A stretch of DNA of 64,000 nucleotides from Myrica gale. Lineage: Eukaryota > Streptophyta > Magnoliopsida > Fagales > Myricaceae. This document shows, piece by piece, positions 47,301-60,001 of this stretch (position 1 is the first letter of the stretch; the number at the start of each line of letters is the position of its first letter). Made by a program: the position numbers and the translations under genes. The stretch covers positions 1,689,001 to 1,753,000 of the forward strand of contig OZ005620.1 of NCBI GenBank assembly GCA_963930655.1, in the 5' to 3' direction. The notes under the pieces are model-generated. The model had not been told where the DNA came from, did not search any database, and saw only the letters and a program-made list of their open reading frames with translations.

Positions 47301-49937
47301 TGCTGAGATTAAGAAACCTGTGCTGCTGCTGATTCTCTGTACGTTTCCTTTTTCCAGGGTCCTCCTGGAACCGGTAAAACCACAAGCATTTTGGCACTTG
47401 CACATGAGCTTGTCGGACCAAATTATAAGGAGGCTGTTTTGGAGCTAAATGCATCAGATGACCGGTGGGTAGCATTTATGGGCTTCAGGGTGTCCATTCT
47501 TTTCTGGGATCTCTTTGCTAATGGTTAGCTTCTTATTTTGTTTCTAATTGCTTTGCTGTTTAGAGGAATAGATGTTGTAAGGAACAAGATTAAGATGTTT
47601 GCTCAAAAGAGAGTAACACTTTCCCCTGGGCGCCACAAGATAGTTATCTTGGACGAAGCTGACAGGTTAGTTCCAATCTTGCTTATTGAAATTGGTGATT
47701 ACTCATCACGTGTCATTATATTTTGGTGCTGATATTACGCCTTCAAATTTCAGCATGACATCTGCCGCACAGCAAGCTCTGAGGAGGACAATCGAAATAT
47801 ATTCCAACTCCACTCGTTTTGCTCTTGCATGCAATACATCTGCTAAAATTATTGAACCTATCCAAAGTAGATGTGCTATTGTTCGATTTTCGAGATTATC
47901 TGATCAAGAGATACTTGGTCGTCTCTTGGTTGTAATTGAAGCTGAAAAGGTACAAGTAGCTTCCTTCAGTAATATGTATGAAGGCTGCATAGTCAGCATG
48001 ATTGTCATTGTGTGTTAATGCTAAATCATTTCAGTTATTAGCCTAATTTCCATTAAGGCTTGACATTTTTTTGTTAAGAATCGTACATCCCCTACTCAAG
48101 GAATGCTTCAAAAAAATTCTTAACAGAGTTATTCAGCTCAATTTTGTCCCCTTTACAGCAATTGTAGTTGGAGACATGAAATCGGGTTTGTTAAGAAGGA
48201 ATGCTTCACTTCTTAAGATTAACTTTAAATTTGAGCATTAGACCCATATATTGGACACACATTTTATGGATTAAGACTGTCAGCTTAAAGCACGGACTAA
48301 ATAATTTTCCATTCTCCCTAAGCCTTTTTAGATCTTGTTGAGCATTAGTGTTAGTGTTACGAGCTCAACTTTCTTCGGAAGGAACATAGGTGGGCAATCG
48401 TTTTGGTTATTTCTCCTTCAAAATTTAGAAACAATTAGGATATTTTACGAGTTAAAAAAAGATTCTCTTAATTCAAAGACAGCAGGGATAGTGTTCATTG
48501 GGGTTCTGCTGAAATAGATGCACTTCTTTTCATAGAGTTGCCGACAAAATTGGCTTGGGGAAGATGGGCGGTAGTATTTTTTCTGTTGTTGAAAAAGTAC
48601 TTATCTTACCACACTGACATTTCGTTGTCTTTTTTCATGGATATATGAATAAAACAATATCACCCTACCTCTATAGAAGCGTAGCTTTGTCCAAGTTTCA
48701 TGACCTCTATAGATATTACAGCAGGGTTTCATTCAATGATCCTTTTGGTTTACACCTTAAGACATAAACCTAGATTATCTAGGACATTAGTAACAAATTT
48801 TCAGCTTAGAAAATTTGTTTAGTTGTTTTATGTCCTTTTAGTGAGGAGCTTGGTGGTCTTCCTAATCCTTGGATTGAGATCCTAAAGTAGGACTTTCAAG
48901 ATTGCAATTTTTAGAGTCCTGAACTAGGTAAAGTAGTTGGTTGCTCCAGAACTTAACTTTATTGCATGGTCGATTCATCATCATAAACTAGTTGAAGTAG
49001 TCCTTGGTTGCTGGTCTGTCAAGTGTAATGTAGTGGGATGAAACCTAGTTCCCATAGCTAGATTTGGGGGGAACATAAATAAACAATCATTGTCGGACAA
49101 TGTATGAATCAGTTTACGTATCCTTTAGAACGACTTGGGTAGTTCATATCCGTAAACTTTGAATTAGTTGTTCCTTTTGTTTGTAAGACTTGCGGGAAAA
49201 ATGAGTGTAGATGGTAGTCAATATTTCTCTTAGCTTATTGTTTTTTAACTCTTATTTTGTTTAGCAAGGGTGGTGGAAAGTTATAATGGATCTTCTTTTG
49301 TAAACAATGAAGGTTCCCTATGTTCCAGAAGGTCTTGAAGCCATAATCTTCACTGCTGATGGTGACATGAGGCAGGCATTGAATAACTTGCAAGCAACAT
49401 ATAGTGGGTTTCGTTTTGTCAACCAAGAGAATGTTTTCAAGGTTTATGAATGAGATATACATTGGCATTACGGTGTTGTTTTTCCCAGGTATATATCTAT
49501 AATCTATAATGCGTATGATGGTTTTCAGGTTTGTGATCAGCCTCATCCATTACATGTGAAGAATATGGTGCGTAATGTACTAGAAGGGAAATTCGATGAG
49601 GCTTGTTCTGGTCTCAAGCAGCTCTATGATCTGGGCTATTCCCCCACCGACATAATCACCACCCTATTCCGAATCATAAAAAATTATGATATGCCTGAGT
49701 ATCTGAAATTGGAATTCATGAAGGTACAGATACTGGGCCACATTTAGTATTTCTTTCAGCCTCCTCAGTACTCAAATGCATGGACTCTTGACACAAATAT
49801 TTATTGTCTTCCTCTTTGGTTTTCAGGAAACGGGATTTGCTCATATGAGAATCTGTGATGGAGTTGGTTCATATCTTCAGCTCTGCGGTCTTTTGGCCAA
49901 GTTTTCTGTGGTTCGTGAGACGGCGAAAGCAGCATAG
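44349..49937 (+). CDS. RFC2: Replication factor C subunit 2 (clamp-loader ATPase)
   Basis: Exons 44349-44513, 47358-47464, 47564-47665, 47754-47949, 49313-49441, 49529-49723 and 49827-49937 give 334 aa in frame, the normal length for this small RFC subunit. RFC loads the PCNA clamp at primer ends in the nucleus. RFC boxes visible: [20 protein letters not shown], Walker A GPPGTGKT at residues 56-63, LNASDDRGIDVVR, Walker B VILDEAD ending at residue 124, and the SRC arginine finger at 163-165 ([17 protein letters not shown]). The C-terminal collar includes [14 protein letters not shown] and ends VRETAKAA. These match the human RFC2 / Arabidopsis At1g63160 (EMB2811) type. Intron 1 is 2.84 kb, of which 1.85 kb is an LTR retroelement; intron 4 is 1.36 kb. 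All splice sites are GT-AG. Confidence 0.96.
45030..45391 (-). repeat. 3' LTR of the intron retroelement
   Basis: A 362-bp LTR with TG...CA ends, next to the polypurine tract. It contains CACGTG within CTCACGTGCTCACGTGCC and a C/T-rich tract. Confidence 0.9.
45705..45911 (-). pseudogene. Copia gag fragment (UBN2-like N-terminus)
   Basis: A 68-codon frame with [20 protein letters not shown], the N-terminal NY.xW motif of plant Copia gag proteins. It stops before the gag core and zinc knuckle. Length and position fit a TR-GAG-like or deleted non-autonomous element. Confidence 0.75.
46091..46235. promoter_or_regulatory. Cluster of TGACGTGG motifs in the retroelement leader
   Basis: Six TGACGTGG sites plus one TGACGTCA and one ACACGTGG fall within 145 bp, between the gag fragment and the primer-binding site. 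ACGT cores of this kind bind plant bZIP factors. The cluster is irregularly spaced, so it is not a simple tandem repeat. Function in the element or in RFC2 is an inference. Confidence 0.55.
46519..46879 (-). repeat. 5' LTR of the intron retroelement
   Basis: A 361-bp LTR nearly identical to that at 45030, adjoining the tRNA-iMet primer-binding site on the minus strand. Confidence 0.9.
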
Positions 49938-51132
49938 GTAGTGGTAGCTACATCTTTAACCTGCTCCAGTTTTACTCTTTGATGGTGAAAGTTTGTGCTA
50001 ACTTGAGCATTGTTCTTATGCTTGGATGCTTTTTTGCAATGGGGTATCAGAAGTTACCGCTCAAAAGGGCAGTCCTCTTATGTGAAATGGTTATTGGTTT
50101 GTAGTAGTAGTCAAACATTTGAAAGCGATTGCATGTGGCAGTTGGCGTTGTATCTGCTAAACGAGGAATGAAACCTCAGTAGGGAAGGGATTCTTTATTT
50201 GGGCTTTAGACTTGGCTATACCTCTGTAAATTGCAATTGTTGAAACGATTCCTTTTTCCCGTATTTTTATGATACATCCTCCTCCCCTTATCGATGATTA
50301 CAACGATAAGATGCGATCTCCAACCAATAATACTAACCTTTTAGGTCTAAATAAAATCTTAATACTAAGTTTCCATTATTTTTAAGAGACCATATGATCA
50401 TGTCACCAAAATAAACAAGATATGAAACTCGGTTTCGATCTATTGTTCTGAAAATCCTATTTATGAAGAAAACAAATATCATACGAGATGGCCAATGGGG
50501 CTGTAGCCCAATTGGTACCATCCATGATTTATTAGCTTCAAGGATCATCAAAATAAGCGGCGCATCCGCGTTCATGGTTCTCAAGTACGTCTCCGTCTGT
50601 CTCCCTTTGTCTCTAATTATCCGTTGATAATTTTGATATGTTTGATTTTGTACGTGATTGATTCAACTGAATCCATCTTGTCTCCCAAATGTAATGTCCC
50701 TTGGACCTTCGAGATCCGAAATCGAAGCTTTAAAGATTGGAAATTGCTCTACATTGTCATGAAACGTGGAAACTTCCTGGAGGTAAATTCTGTCGGAAAG
50801 TCTTTTCAGTTATTTCCAAACTATTGAGCTATTTGGATAATCAAGAGATTTTGTCACATCCATCCATTTACAACATACACGTCCTTTTTTTTCCTAGGCA
50901 GCACGAACCCATTCCATTCGGAGGAATGGAAAGACGTGTCAAAACAATGAGACGCAGAACTATTTAAATTGGGTACCGTTCCTACGTAGAATTCGACAAC
51001 AGTGCCTTTCGTGGGTCTGAAGCCCTCTAATTCAGATAAAACCCATTTGACCATGGCTTTTCAACAGGAGCCCAATTTAACGCAGGAAATAGGTGAACAA
51101 ATGGAAAAGCACTTAAAAAGTTTAAAACAATT
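49938..51132. other. 3' flank of RFC2 and spacer
   Basis: This contains the RFC2 3' UTR side. A GGGGCTGTAGCCCAATTGGT stretch near 50497 looks tRNA-like at its 5' end only, and no tRNA fold follows. Nothing else was recognised. Confidence 0.4.
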
Positions 51133-51205
51133 GGCGTCGCCCGGGTTCGAACCGGAGACCTTCAGTGTGTTAGACTGACGTGATAACCAACTACACCACG
51201 ACACC
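51133..51205 (-). tRNA. tRNA-Val (AAC anticodon)
   Basis: A 73-nt cloverleaf on the minus strand without an intron. The acceptor stem GGTGTCG/CGACGCC pairs with one G-U. The D arm contains GTAGTTGGTTATCAC. The anticodon stem TCAGT/ACTGA encloses CTAACAC, so the anticodon is AAC (valine). The T arm is CCGGTTCGAACCCGG. The A and B boxes are intact, a TTTT terminator starts about 5 nt after the 3' end, and AT-rich TATA-like sequence lies upstream. CCA is not encoded, as expected in a nuclear gene. Confidence 0.96.
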
Positions 51206-52517
51206 GGCTTCGGCCTTTGGTAGTAAAATAGTATAAGAAAACAAAACAATCATATCACTCTCTAACCATCTTTTTTTTTTCCGAGTCAACCATCCTTGTA
51301 CCAAATGAGTTTATTGAGCAGAATAACAGTAGGTTTGAGCCGTTTATAACAAGCAATAACAAAATAATAATAATAGAGAAGAAGGCTATAGGAAAAGGAA
51401 GTAATACGTATATTCTGTTGTGCCTTATAAAACTATGACACAACGTGCAAGATATTTAATATAACACAACAAGACCATACATATGGCAAGCTATAACTTT
51501 CTATAAAATTGCGAAGTCGTCGTACCTATCCAGCAGTTTGCTTTTTCTATATATATATCATGCTTCTTTTGATGCTTCGTAATCGTCGCTGATGAATAAG
51601 TACTTGTATTGAGAGCGAGGCATGGGCTCCCAACCTGATGTCTCGATTCTAAAAACGGCATGTCGACAAGTGTGTACAGATTGACAATACGGGGCTCTCC
51701 TCTTTTTAGTCTGTTCAGCACTGGTGAGCCAGCCACATCTGACTACCTAAACCACCGAAAGTGTCTTTCCCAAGTACACCCTTTCAGAACTTACTGAATT
51801 TCCCTCATAATCTGGTCCTTCACCTGGGCTATCCTCACCCACCATATCACCAAATTGTACAACTCAAATGACGGTCCTTGAACAAAGTCTCCTCTCCTTT
51901 TTTTCTGTTGTGCTCTTCACAACAAACACCTCAGAATTATACAATTATATACTATCTTCTTCTTTAGGGAATGCGAGCAATGAACGATCTTGATTTTCTA
52001 GTGCATTCCTGCATGAATGGCGGCCCTACTCCGACACTTTCCTTTTCTCTCCAGTAGGCCCTATTACATGGGGGGTCTCCCTCATCAGGAAACAATCCAT
52101 TAGGTTCTGAGACCTGGCTATCTTTACTTACGTGCGCATTTTCTTCTAATTTTTAAACATGGAGCACACGAAAAGCTTTGGGAAGCATTACTGAACAAGG
52201 TTTTTCATCAGTAAAGTAAGATGAAAAACGCAAGGAGCATCAAGAAGGGAAAAAGGATTTGATATACCAACTACATTTTATCATATCTGTGACCAGTTAC
52301 CATTTCCTTAGGAAGCATTGATCGACTTTTCAACTCAAATACACTTTAACTTTAAGATATACTGTGACATCTTTTGTGTTCAGTCAAAGTAGAATAACCT
52401 AGACATGAAAGACTTGAAGCACTCAACAAGCATATACCGTTAATTAGACAGGATTACCAAGCACACCCGTTAGCCAGATTAGATCCTGAAGTTAGAAGTG
52501 GGATCTCTGTAAGTACT
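51206..52517. other. Spacer and 3' side of the IQD gene
   Basis: The right part should hold the IQD 3' UTR. No other gene was recognised. Confidence 0.4.
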
Positions 52518-55500
52518 TTAGTATCTGTAGCCCACCGGCATCCCAAGCCTGTCCAATCGACCAGATCCTGGGTAAGCTTTACTGGCGAAGTTTGAGTGTA
52601 AATTTGAGACCTTTTGTGCGCTCCATCTCGATTCAGCAAAACCATGAACAGTATCTCTCTTGGTCGAGCTAGACCTCTCATATTGTGGCCTTTGTCTAGG
52701 AGCACTGAGAGATCTCACCTTGGCGATTGAAGATTCTGTGCAAGCCATGTAGTTTGGGTGGTCTGAGTAACCACTCATGTAGCTTCTTGAGCCATCACTC
52801 TTTGTTGGAGTGAAGGGACTTCTTTTCGAAACACCGCCTCTCGATGAAGCAGAAACAACTTGTGGGCTATTCTCAGCAATGCAGAAAGAGCCGTCTTCAG
52901 CTTCATGAGAGAGTTTCACTGGGCTTAAAGATTGGACTTCAAAAGAAGATGGACTTGGAACTGTTAGATGGGCGGTTGAGTCCTTTGAAGTAGTAAAGCT
53001 ATGACTATTTTGATCAGAGGACAGTATAGATGAGAGGAAGAGGTTTTTCCGTTTAGTTGTGAAGTGAGATTTCCCTGTATCAATCTCCACGATCTTATCA
53101 CTCGTTTCATAATCCGAGGCAGTCCTTATTGAATACCCCCGGTGATTGCATGATCGTTCATCCCTCATAATGTCAGACCTGTTCCGACTCAAGTGTGCTT
53201 TGTCTTGATCGCCAATGAGCCTTCCATTAGATTTGGAGCCATTCCTCTGCACTTGTTGGGATGACACATCTATCAAATATTAGCATGTGGAATTATGCGA
53301 GAATTCTACAAAGAAAGGGACCAAGATTTTACACTGAGCACTGGCTGCTGATCATACTTCGCACTCTTGCGCTTGATGGCATGCTCAAACTTTTCAGGGG
53401 TTGCTGGACCCTGAATGTAGATTAATGACATTAAACAGGAACAATCATGCAAGTATGAATTTAACAAACTTCAGGAGAAAGCAATTACATAAAGGTCTGC
53501 ATGCATCTTGTTCTCAATTGAGAAAAAAGAAAAAGTAAAAGTAGATTTTAGATTGCATAATACAAATGATTGACAGGCCAATGACCAACTAGCCACAAAC
53601 TCATTGCAACAATAAAAACTTTAAGCAAATGCTTTCATTTGATGACTGACACCAAGTAGGCAGCAGCAAGACTGGAGTAGAATGACTAAAGTGCCCTCTA
53701 AAAGTTTTTTCTGGGAGTCATGGAGAGAATTATAAGAATGGGCTTAAATGTTGGTAGTCATATAAACCTTGAAAATTATTTCTTTCAAAGCAACAAATAA
53801 TACCAAATAACTTTTGGAGGTTGCTCTGAGTCATTTTCTCATAGTTTCTAGACGGTGGATCGATTAGTCATTCTTTCCTAGCTTCTAAAAGCTGTATTTA
53901 TTCTACATCATATTATGGACTCGCCAAAAGCTAACTTACAGATATGCATAGACAGAAAAGAAAAGGTGGCTGCAGTCCTCAGAGCCAGAACTCTTTGCAG
54001 TGAGAACTCTGTCAAAAAAACCTCACAAAAAGCTATGAAGAAAAACAACAATACTATTCCAGGAGGAAAGGTTCTAATATTGCTTACAATGTGGTGGAAA
54101 TGTGAAGACTTGCCACTCGAATGCGAAACCTCTGAAATTTGAGGACGTCCGGCACACACTCGTATCTGGGCTCGCAATAATGCTTGCATCCTATGCAGCC
54201 ACTCTGCTGTCCGCTTCCTTTCAATGTGGCCCCTAACCAGTGCCTGAAGCTTCACTAATCCTTTCAGTGCTCGCAATGCTCTCCTTGCCTTTAAAAAACA
54301 CCAGGGTCAGCCACTCAGGCAAACTAGCAAGTATAGAACAATCAAGAACATAAATAAGTCAAAGAGCAGCGACAACAAAATTTCAGTCAAGCATAGAATA
54401 CAACACATGACCGTATTGAGACTCATCTCTGCTACATGACCTTTGTGCCCAGAAAATGTCAATAAGATAATGACCAAACAGAAGCCCTTACTTAGCAAAC
54501 CATTACTCAATAAGGATCCAAGGTTAAGCAAAATCACATAATAGTTATGAGATATTGCAGGAGCACACTGCTTCATTAATTGAGACATCTTCAAATTGAA
54601 AGGCACTCTTCATAATTATGGCGCCTAGTACCAGAACCTCGTGAACATTTAAACGCAACAAGCGCCTAAAGAAATCATATTCAAAGCCCGAGCCTCGAGC
54701 CTTCAACGAAAGTCTGACATGTTGTGAAGACGACATGGACATCTCACTAGCCGCACCAAAAAAGTTGATGCATTATCTGACCATGAGTTCTAGACTATTC
54801 AATACAATATTAAAGCCACCAACTAACCCAACTTTTTACCCAGAAAGTCATAACGAAGTCTCTTGAGGAACCACATTCTAAATCTATAACTTTCTGCTGG
54901 TTTGGACCCACCCACGGCGGGCCTAAAACGCTACAAGCAGGTACTCTGGAAAAATCAAAACACTACCCTTTGTTTACTTCCAAGCCCAATTTCAAACTCC
55001 GCTTTATTCCTCTCTTTGGGGAACCAGGCCAATCTGAAACCAAAACTTTCTAGTTATTCATGCCTAGTGGTTGTGTCTGAGTATTATAATACGATGCATA
55101 TATTAATAATTTACTATATTTAGAGAAAGGGGCACCATAAACATTAACTCAGCTTATAGAGAACACATTCTGTGTATTGAAAGGTGAAAACGCCCGAACG
55201 ACGAAAACGAAGGAGATCTGAAGGGTCGTCAGTGGGTCCACACGGGAACTGGGGCAAAGGGGGTTTACCGTCCCTAACATTAAACAGGAAAGAGTGAAAG
55301 TTCCGTTTACGTGCGAGGTTTCGTACGTACAATGGTTTTGAGCAAAACGACAGGAGAGAACAGCTCGGATGAAGCAAATAAGAATTAACTATTGAAGCAC
55401 TAACTTCGGGAGGACAGAGAGGAAGACGACACGTTTTACCCTATGGGGTAAGAAACAGTAAGGGGATGAATCCTCAAATCCAGGGAAACGACGTCGGAGG

Positions 55501-56411
55501 AAAAATTTTAGTTTCTTTTTCAGGAAGTTTTTTTTTTCTCAATCTTTTTTAGAAAACTTGAATCTTGCAGGAAGTGAAATCAAACAGCAGTCCTTTTCCC
55601 GTGAGCAGTAAAATAACAAAGCTTTGGAACATTGGTACATAGAGAATAAACGTTCTTTCCCCTTGCAGAAAAGGAAAAAAAAAAAGTTATTGGAAGCAAT
55701 ACCCAGGAGCTCAGATGGAGACGAAGGACACGTGTTATCTTCTGAACCAATACAACTACTGTGATCCACAGTGATAATCCCGTAATTTCATCGAGATTTA
55801 CGGCCAAATATATAAAAAGAATAAGCATTTAACGAGGAAGAAAAGAATAAGAAAAGCATTACTGTGATCCAAAGTGATAATCCCTTAATTTCATCGAGAT
55901 TAACGGCCAATTATATAAAAAGAATTGAGCATTTAACGAGGAAGAAAAGAATACCAACCAAGCAGCCTCGAAAAGCGGCTTGAATCTTCACAGCGGCCCA
56001 CTCTTCACGAGCCCCGACAAGGCTCCCTCTAGTGTACATCGTGGTGTTACTGGTGCACCTTCCGCTACTGGTCAGCCTGACCACCGCGGCAGCCGCCTGT
56101 GCTGCCACCTGAGCGGCCTCCGCCACAGCGGCCGTTGCGGCCGCCACCGCCATGGCGTGCTTGTTGGTATCCACCGCGCCGTCCTCGTGCTCCGAGGCTT
56201 GCGCTGCGACCTGTCCGTACGAGGTTCGTGTGGTCGCTTCTGTTTCGTCTCTGTGTTTGATAGTCTTGTGCTGTTCTTTTTCTCTGTATGACTTTACGAA
56301 GCTCCATCTTCGTTTCTCTTTCGGAGGCTTTGGAGCTGCTGGAGTTGGAGAGCACGAGTCCGGCTTCTTGAGGCCAAGTAGACCCCGAAACCACTGTGCT
56401 GCTTTCCCCAT
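52518..56411 (-). CDS. IQD-family calmodulin-binding protein (IQD22-25 type)
   Basis: Exons 56411-55959, 54288-54088, 53410-53335 and 53269-52518 give 493 aa in frame. The start [18 protein letters not shown] is the family N-terminus; an upstream in-frame ATG at 56435 adds only eight non-conserved residues. [10 protein letters not shown] motif follows, then an Ala-rich helix around [20 protein letters not shown]. The IQ67 region is split by intron 1 at the conserved place: [16 protein letters not shown], then [20 protein letters not shown] and HIERKR, with IQ and 1-5-10-type calmodulin motifs. The last exon has [11 protein letters not shown] just upstream, then [20 protein letters not shown] and [11 protein letters not shown], and ends [11 protein letters not shown] proteins bind calmodulin and act as scaffolds on microtubules, membranes or in nuclei. 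Intron 1 is 1.67 kb. Orthology within the clade is not settled. Confidence 0.95.
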
Positions 56412-57240
56412 TTCGCTAGCGACGGTGAATTTCAAGCGTTTTTAGAGCTTGCATTTGCGAGAGAGAGAGAGAAATCAACGAATGTATATCTCTATACTGC
56501 TAGAGGGAAGAGAAGTTTGCCAGAGGGAACTGAAGTTATTTTTTTCTAGGCTAGAGGGAAGAGGAGTTGTTTGCATAAATACGGAAAACGTATGGGTCCA
56601 AATCGCGAGTGGAAAAACTAATGCGAATCTTTGAAATGCTAGCCCACTCTTGAAATAGGCTTGCAGCATTCGGCCCAAATGAACCCAATTAGTCCACGTC
56701 TAACCCATCTATGTTTTCAATTTTCATCTTTCTTTTTTTTTAAATGCGAATTGGCATATATAATATTTGGATTACGATTCTACATTGCTGAAATAGTCAA
56801 GAATGGAATTCGTCACAATCAATCATGAGTGTAATGCATGCCGGTTCAATCAATAATGGTATCAGTTTTCCACGCAATTTCTACAATTTAATCAACCGTT
56901 GACTAAATAATCTCTACATTACACTATAAATAATGATTTTTTTCTTTAGTTTTCAACGTGATGACTAATAAAAATTATATAAAATAATAATAATCTTGTG
57001 ACCAATGCTATAAAATAAAAAAAAAAAATCCACATCAAGCTTTAGAGAATTTTAAAAAATGTTGTATTTTATATTTAATAAATAGGTTAGGATTATGTTT
57101 TTTTTTTAAAAAAAAGTTGATGCATTTTATTATATTTAGGCCCTGAATAAATATTAGAACTCTCTTAACTAGTAAGATGGAAAAACTGCGACATATAATA
57201 GAAGTGAAAAAAATAAATTCAAAATTGATACAATATTATA
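56412..57240. other. 5' flank of the IQD gene
   Basis: The IQD 5' UTR and promoter side, with a GA dinucleotide run at about 56458-56472, a frequent promoter-proximal feature in plants. Further right it is AT-rich with no recognised feature. Confidence 0.45.
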
Positions 57241-57800
57241 ATTATGGATTAATTACATTTTTGTATCCACGTGGTTTGAGAGTATCGATACTAATATAAT
57301 ATTAACAGTGGGTGCAAAGTGTCTCAAAAATAAAATAACGGAGTGCAAAGTATCAAACCCTTCAAACCACGCGGACGCAAAGTGTAATTATTCATTTTTT
57401 TAATATCGGAGACAAAATAGACAAGTGATCCACGTACAGAATATGTGATTGAAATGTTTGTTCGTTTTAACGGATAAATAAATGACATAATGCAAATAGA
57501 AGGATCCCATAACCATGTGAGTAAAAATTGTATCAAAATTGAAAGAATGAGATACAAAGTGTGTCGAAATCCTCAAAACTACGTGGGTGTAAAGTGTAAG
57601 TAATCATTTTTTAATATCAAAAGTAAAATAGACAAGTAAGGCTTGTGCAAATCAAATGATTGATATTTTCGTTCATTTTAACAGATAAATAAAATGTGGG
57701 ATATAAATTAGAGAAACTAAGAATAACATGGGTGAAATATGTAAAAATTGAAACAGCATAGTATAAATTGTCAAACCCTCTAAATTATACAGGTGTAAAA
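57241..57800. repeat. Tandem/inverted repeat of a foldback family
   Basis: Two tandem units of about 215 bp start near 57340 and 57555, with a partial third near 57765. They share CRCGYGGrYGYAAAGTGTAA-like and ACAGATAAATAAA blocks. At the left, AATTACATTTTTGTATCCAC pairs as an inverted repeat with the sequence near 57357-57400 (CCACGCGGACGCAAAGTGTA). It looks like a foldback MITE that was then tandemly amplified. Confidence 0.55.
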
Positions 57801-57947
57801 TATAATTAACCTTATAATTATCATAAATTATTTAGAGAAATTGTAGTACAACAATCACCTTGTTGAAGGTATGTTTTTGGAGTCTATATAAATTTTGTTC
57901 AGCAAGTACATATGGATGGCTCGTATTTATGGGATGTTTGAGGGTGA

Positions 57948-58070
57948 AAATTTTGAGTATTGGTGTTTGAGAAATATTATAAAGTAAAGATGTTATGAGA
58001 GTCGGTGAAAAAGTGAAGAAAGAGAAGAGCGAGAAGATTTTTAATAAGTATTATAATAAAAAAAATTATG
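57948..58070. repeat. Repeat shared with 22042-22155
   Basis: The block GAGAAATATTATAAAGTAAA followed by a GTGAA(R)-rich part and TATTATAATAA occurs at both places. Reversed, it resembles the family-A MITE layout, so it may be a distant relative. Confidence 0.5.
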
Positions 58071-59568
58071 TTTACCCGTGAACTCGTGGTCCATGGAACT
58101 GGTTCAGATTTTCACGGGCGTCTTATTTGGTAGAAGTCTAGAAGACAACAGCCAGCAGAGTCAGCACTGAAAAAAGACTGGGAGAATCTGAGACGGTATC
58201 TACTATCTAGGATATCCCGGAGATCTTCAGACTACAGAGGGACAGATAAACATGACGTATCCTTTTGATTCGTAGGCTCCAGGACTAGAGTTGACGTGCT
58301 GATTTCTCCGGTCCCAGGGATAAGCTCCCCCTATGCCTGCTGTCATGTCGCGTCTACGCACAGCCTACACGTACGACTCTCTCTGTAGCCAAATATTTCG
58401 GTGCCCTCAGATCTGAATGGTATGCGAAGATGGTCCAGAATCGATTGAAGGAAAATGTCGGTATTTTAGTAGAGATTATACAAATCGGACCGCAGAGAGG
58501 GAACACCACCCTGCGCATCATTGCTTTTTCCTCTGGAAGGCTACTATACATTAACATTACAGAAGTTTTTTATTTTTTATTTATTTTCATAGCCGTAATG
58601 TCGTATTTAGTTTAATCATAGAGAATATCAAAATAATCAAAGTAGGATTAGGCGAGGGTACTAAAATCTTGGTGCATTATGTTTTGGGGTACAAAAAGGC
58701 ATTTACGGGTAAACACACATCCACAACAAGATGTACGGCTCAAGGGAAGCCATTTGTGCCACCAATAGTTATCAATGTGGAACTGTGGATGTTGGCGATG
58801 GGTCAAGTTTATCAGCTGTGGCTAATACTCCTATCTACTCTTCCAGAAAGGGGCATATCAGAGAAATGCCGGCATGTCGAGGAACTTTGCATACGATGGC
58901 ACTGACCCTCCCTGAACTGTAATTCCTGTTTAGTTTCAATGAAGGAAGGTCTTCTAAAAGCAAAAAAGAGGAAAAAAGGAACTTTGTACGAACCCCTGTG
59001 AACACGGAGAAAAAACAGAGAAAAACCGGGTAGATCGAGTAGCCGGCCCATTGATTGTTGGGTTGATCGAGTCCTGCTTCGTATTCCTGTTCTTCGTATC
59101 CGGGTTTATGCTCTGGTTTTGTGTCTGCTTTTGTATTCTGGTTCCATGTAAACGAATGTTGATGATTGCCTAGAAAAAAAATAAAAATCAACTACTTGTT
59201 GCAAGCCTGCAACTCTGCAAGGGATCGTTTAAAAACTTTTCCGGAATGCTTGGTTCTCCTGTATATTCTATTTGGTTCCTATCGGCTATCAGTTTCAAGC
59301 TGCTTAACTTTGATCGAGAGTTGAACGCCACGATAACTTACAAGTTTTTACAGTAATTTCTTCTAAAAGATCACGCTCTTAAGAACAATTTTCTTTCCTA
59401 AAAAACTACCGTCTATGTGATTCAGTTAATCTGTTGGAACTCCTTTATACTGTCGGACTACCTTAACAAACGACAGGGAACTGGATATTTAGCGTAGAAC
59501 ATATTGCAACTCTAGCTTTATGTGCTCATCCGCCATCCGGGTCGACACTGCAGCACCCCCGTGGAGTA
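58071..59568. other. Intergenic stretch, no gene recognised
   Basis: A frame at about 58731-58922 (MYGSREAICATNSYQCGTVD onward) is richer in GC than its surroundings and could be an exon remnant. I do not recognise it and see no splice partner, so it is not called. Confidence 0.35.
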
Positions 59569-60001
59569 GTAATTTATCAAAGTTTAATTTTTTTTTATTT
59601 CTAACATGGTATTAAAGGAGTGTTTTCGGCTTTAGTCCAGTTACCTTCTGGTGACCATCCGACATTAGTACCGGCAACCTCCCGGCATCAGTACCGGCGA
59701 CCTCCCGGCATCAGTATTGCAATCATCCGGCATCAAACCGGCAACCTTTGTTATTGTTTTTTTCCTGTAATTTTTTTTGTAACTCCAAACTCAAGGTTTT
59801 ACCAACTTTGAATTTGCGGGGGAGTGTTGAAAATATGCAGTCTCACATTGCTAAAGCAATGTGGGCATTTGCAATTAGTGACTTATAAATAGCCCTCATG
59901 TAAACATTTTAAATCATAAATGAGAAATGTAATAAATTCAATATGGATATTCCAATAATTGGATGTCTCACTTATCAAAGTTTAAATTTTTATTTCTAAC
60001 A
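59569..60001 (+). mobile_element. TRIM-like LTR element, 5' LTR truncated
   Basis: The 3' LTR at 59825-60001 begins TGTTGAAAATATGC and ends TTTATTTCTAACA. The same end, TATCAAAGTTTAAT...TTATTTCTAACA, is seen at 59575-59605 and is followed directly by TGGTATTAAAGG, a weak tRNA-iMet primer-binding site. A GCGGGGGAG polypurine tract precedes the 3' LTR. The internal region is only about 220 bp, with an imperfect tandem repeat of CTCCCGGCATCAGTACCGGC, and no coding capacity. Only about 35 bp of the 5' LTR remains. Confidence 0.65.

Noticed and set aside
316..49937. MRE11 and RFC2 as a genome-maintenance cluster
   Set aside because: They lie 35 kb apart on opposite strands with unrelated genes and transposons between; plants do not usually cluster such genes.
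50497..50590. tRNA-like GGGGCTGTAGCCCAATTGG
   Set aside because: Only the 5' arm looks like a tRNA; no anticodon or T arm follows.
55980..56445. Plus-strand frames of 97-103 codons
   Set aside because: They are antisense shadows of IQD exon 1.
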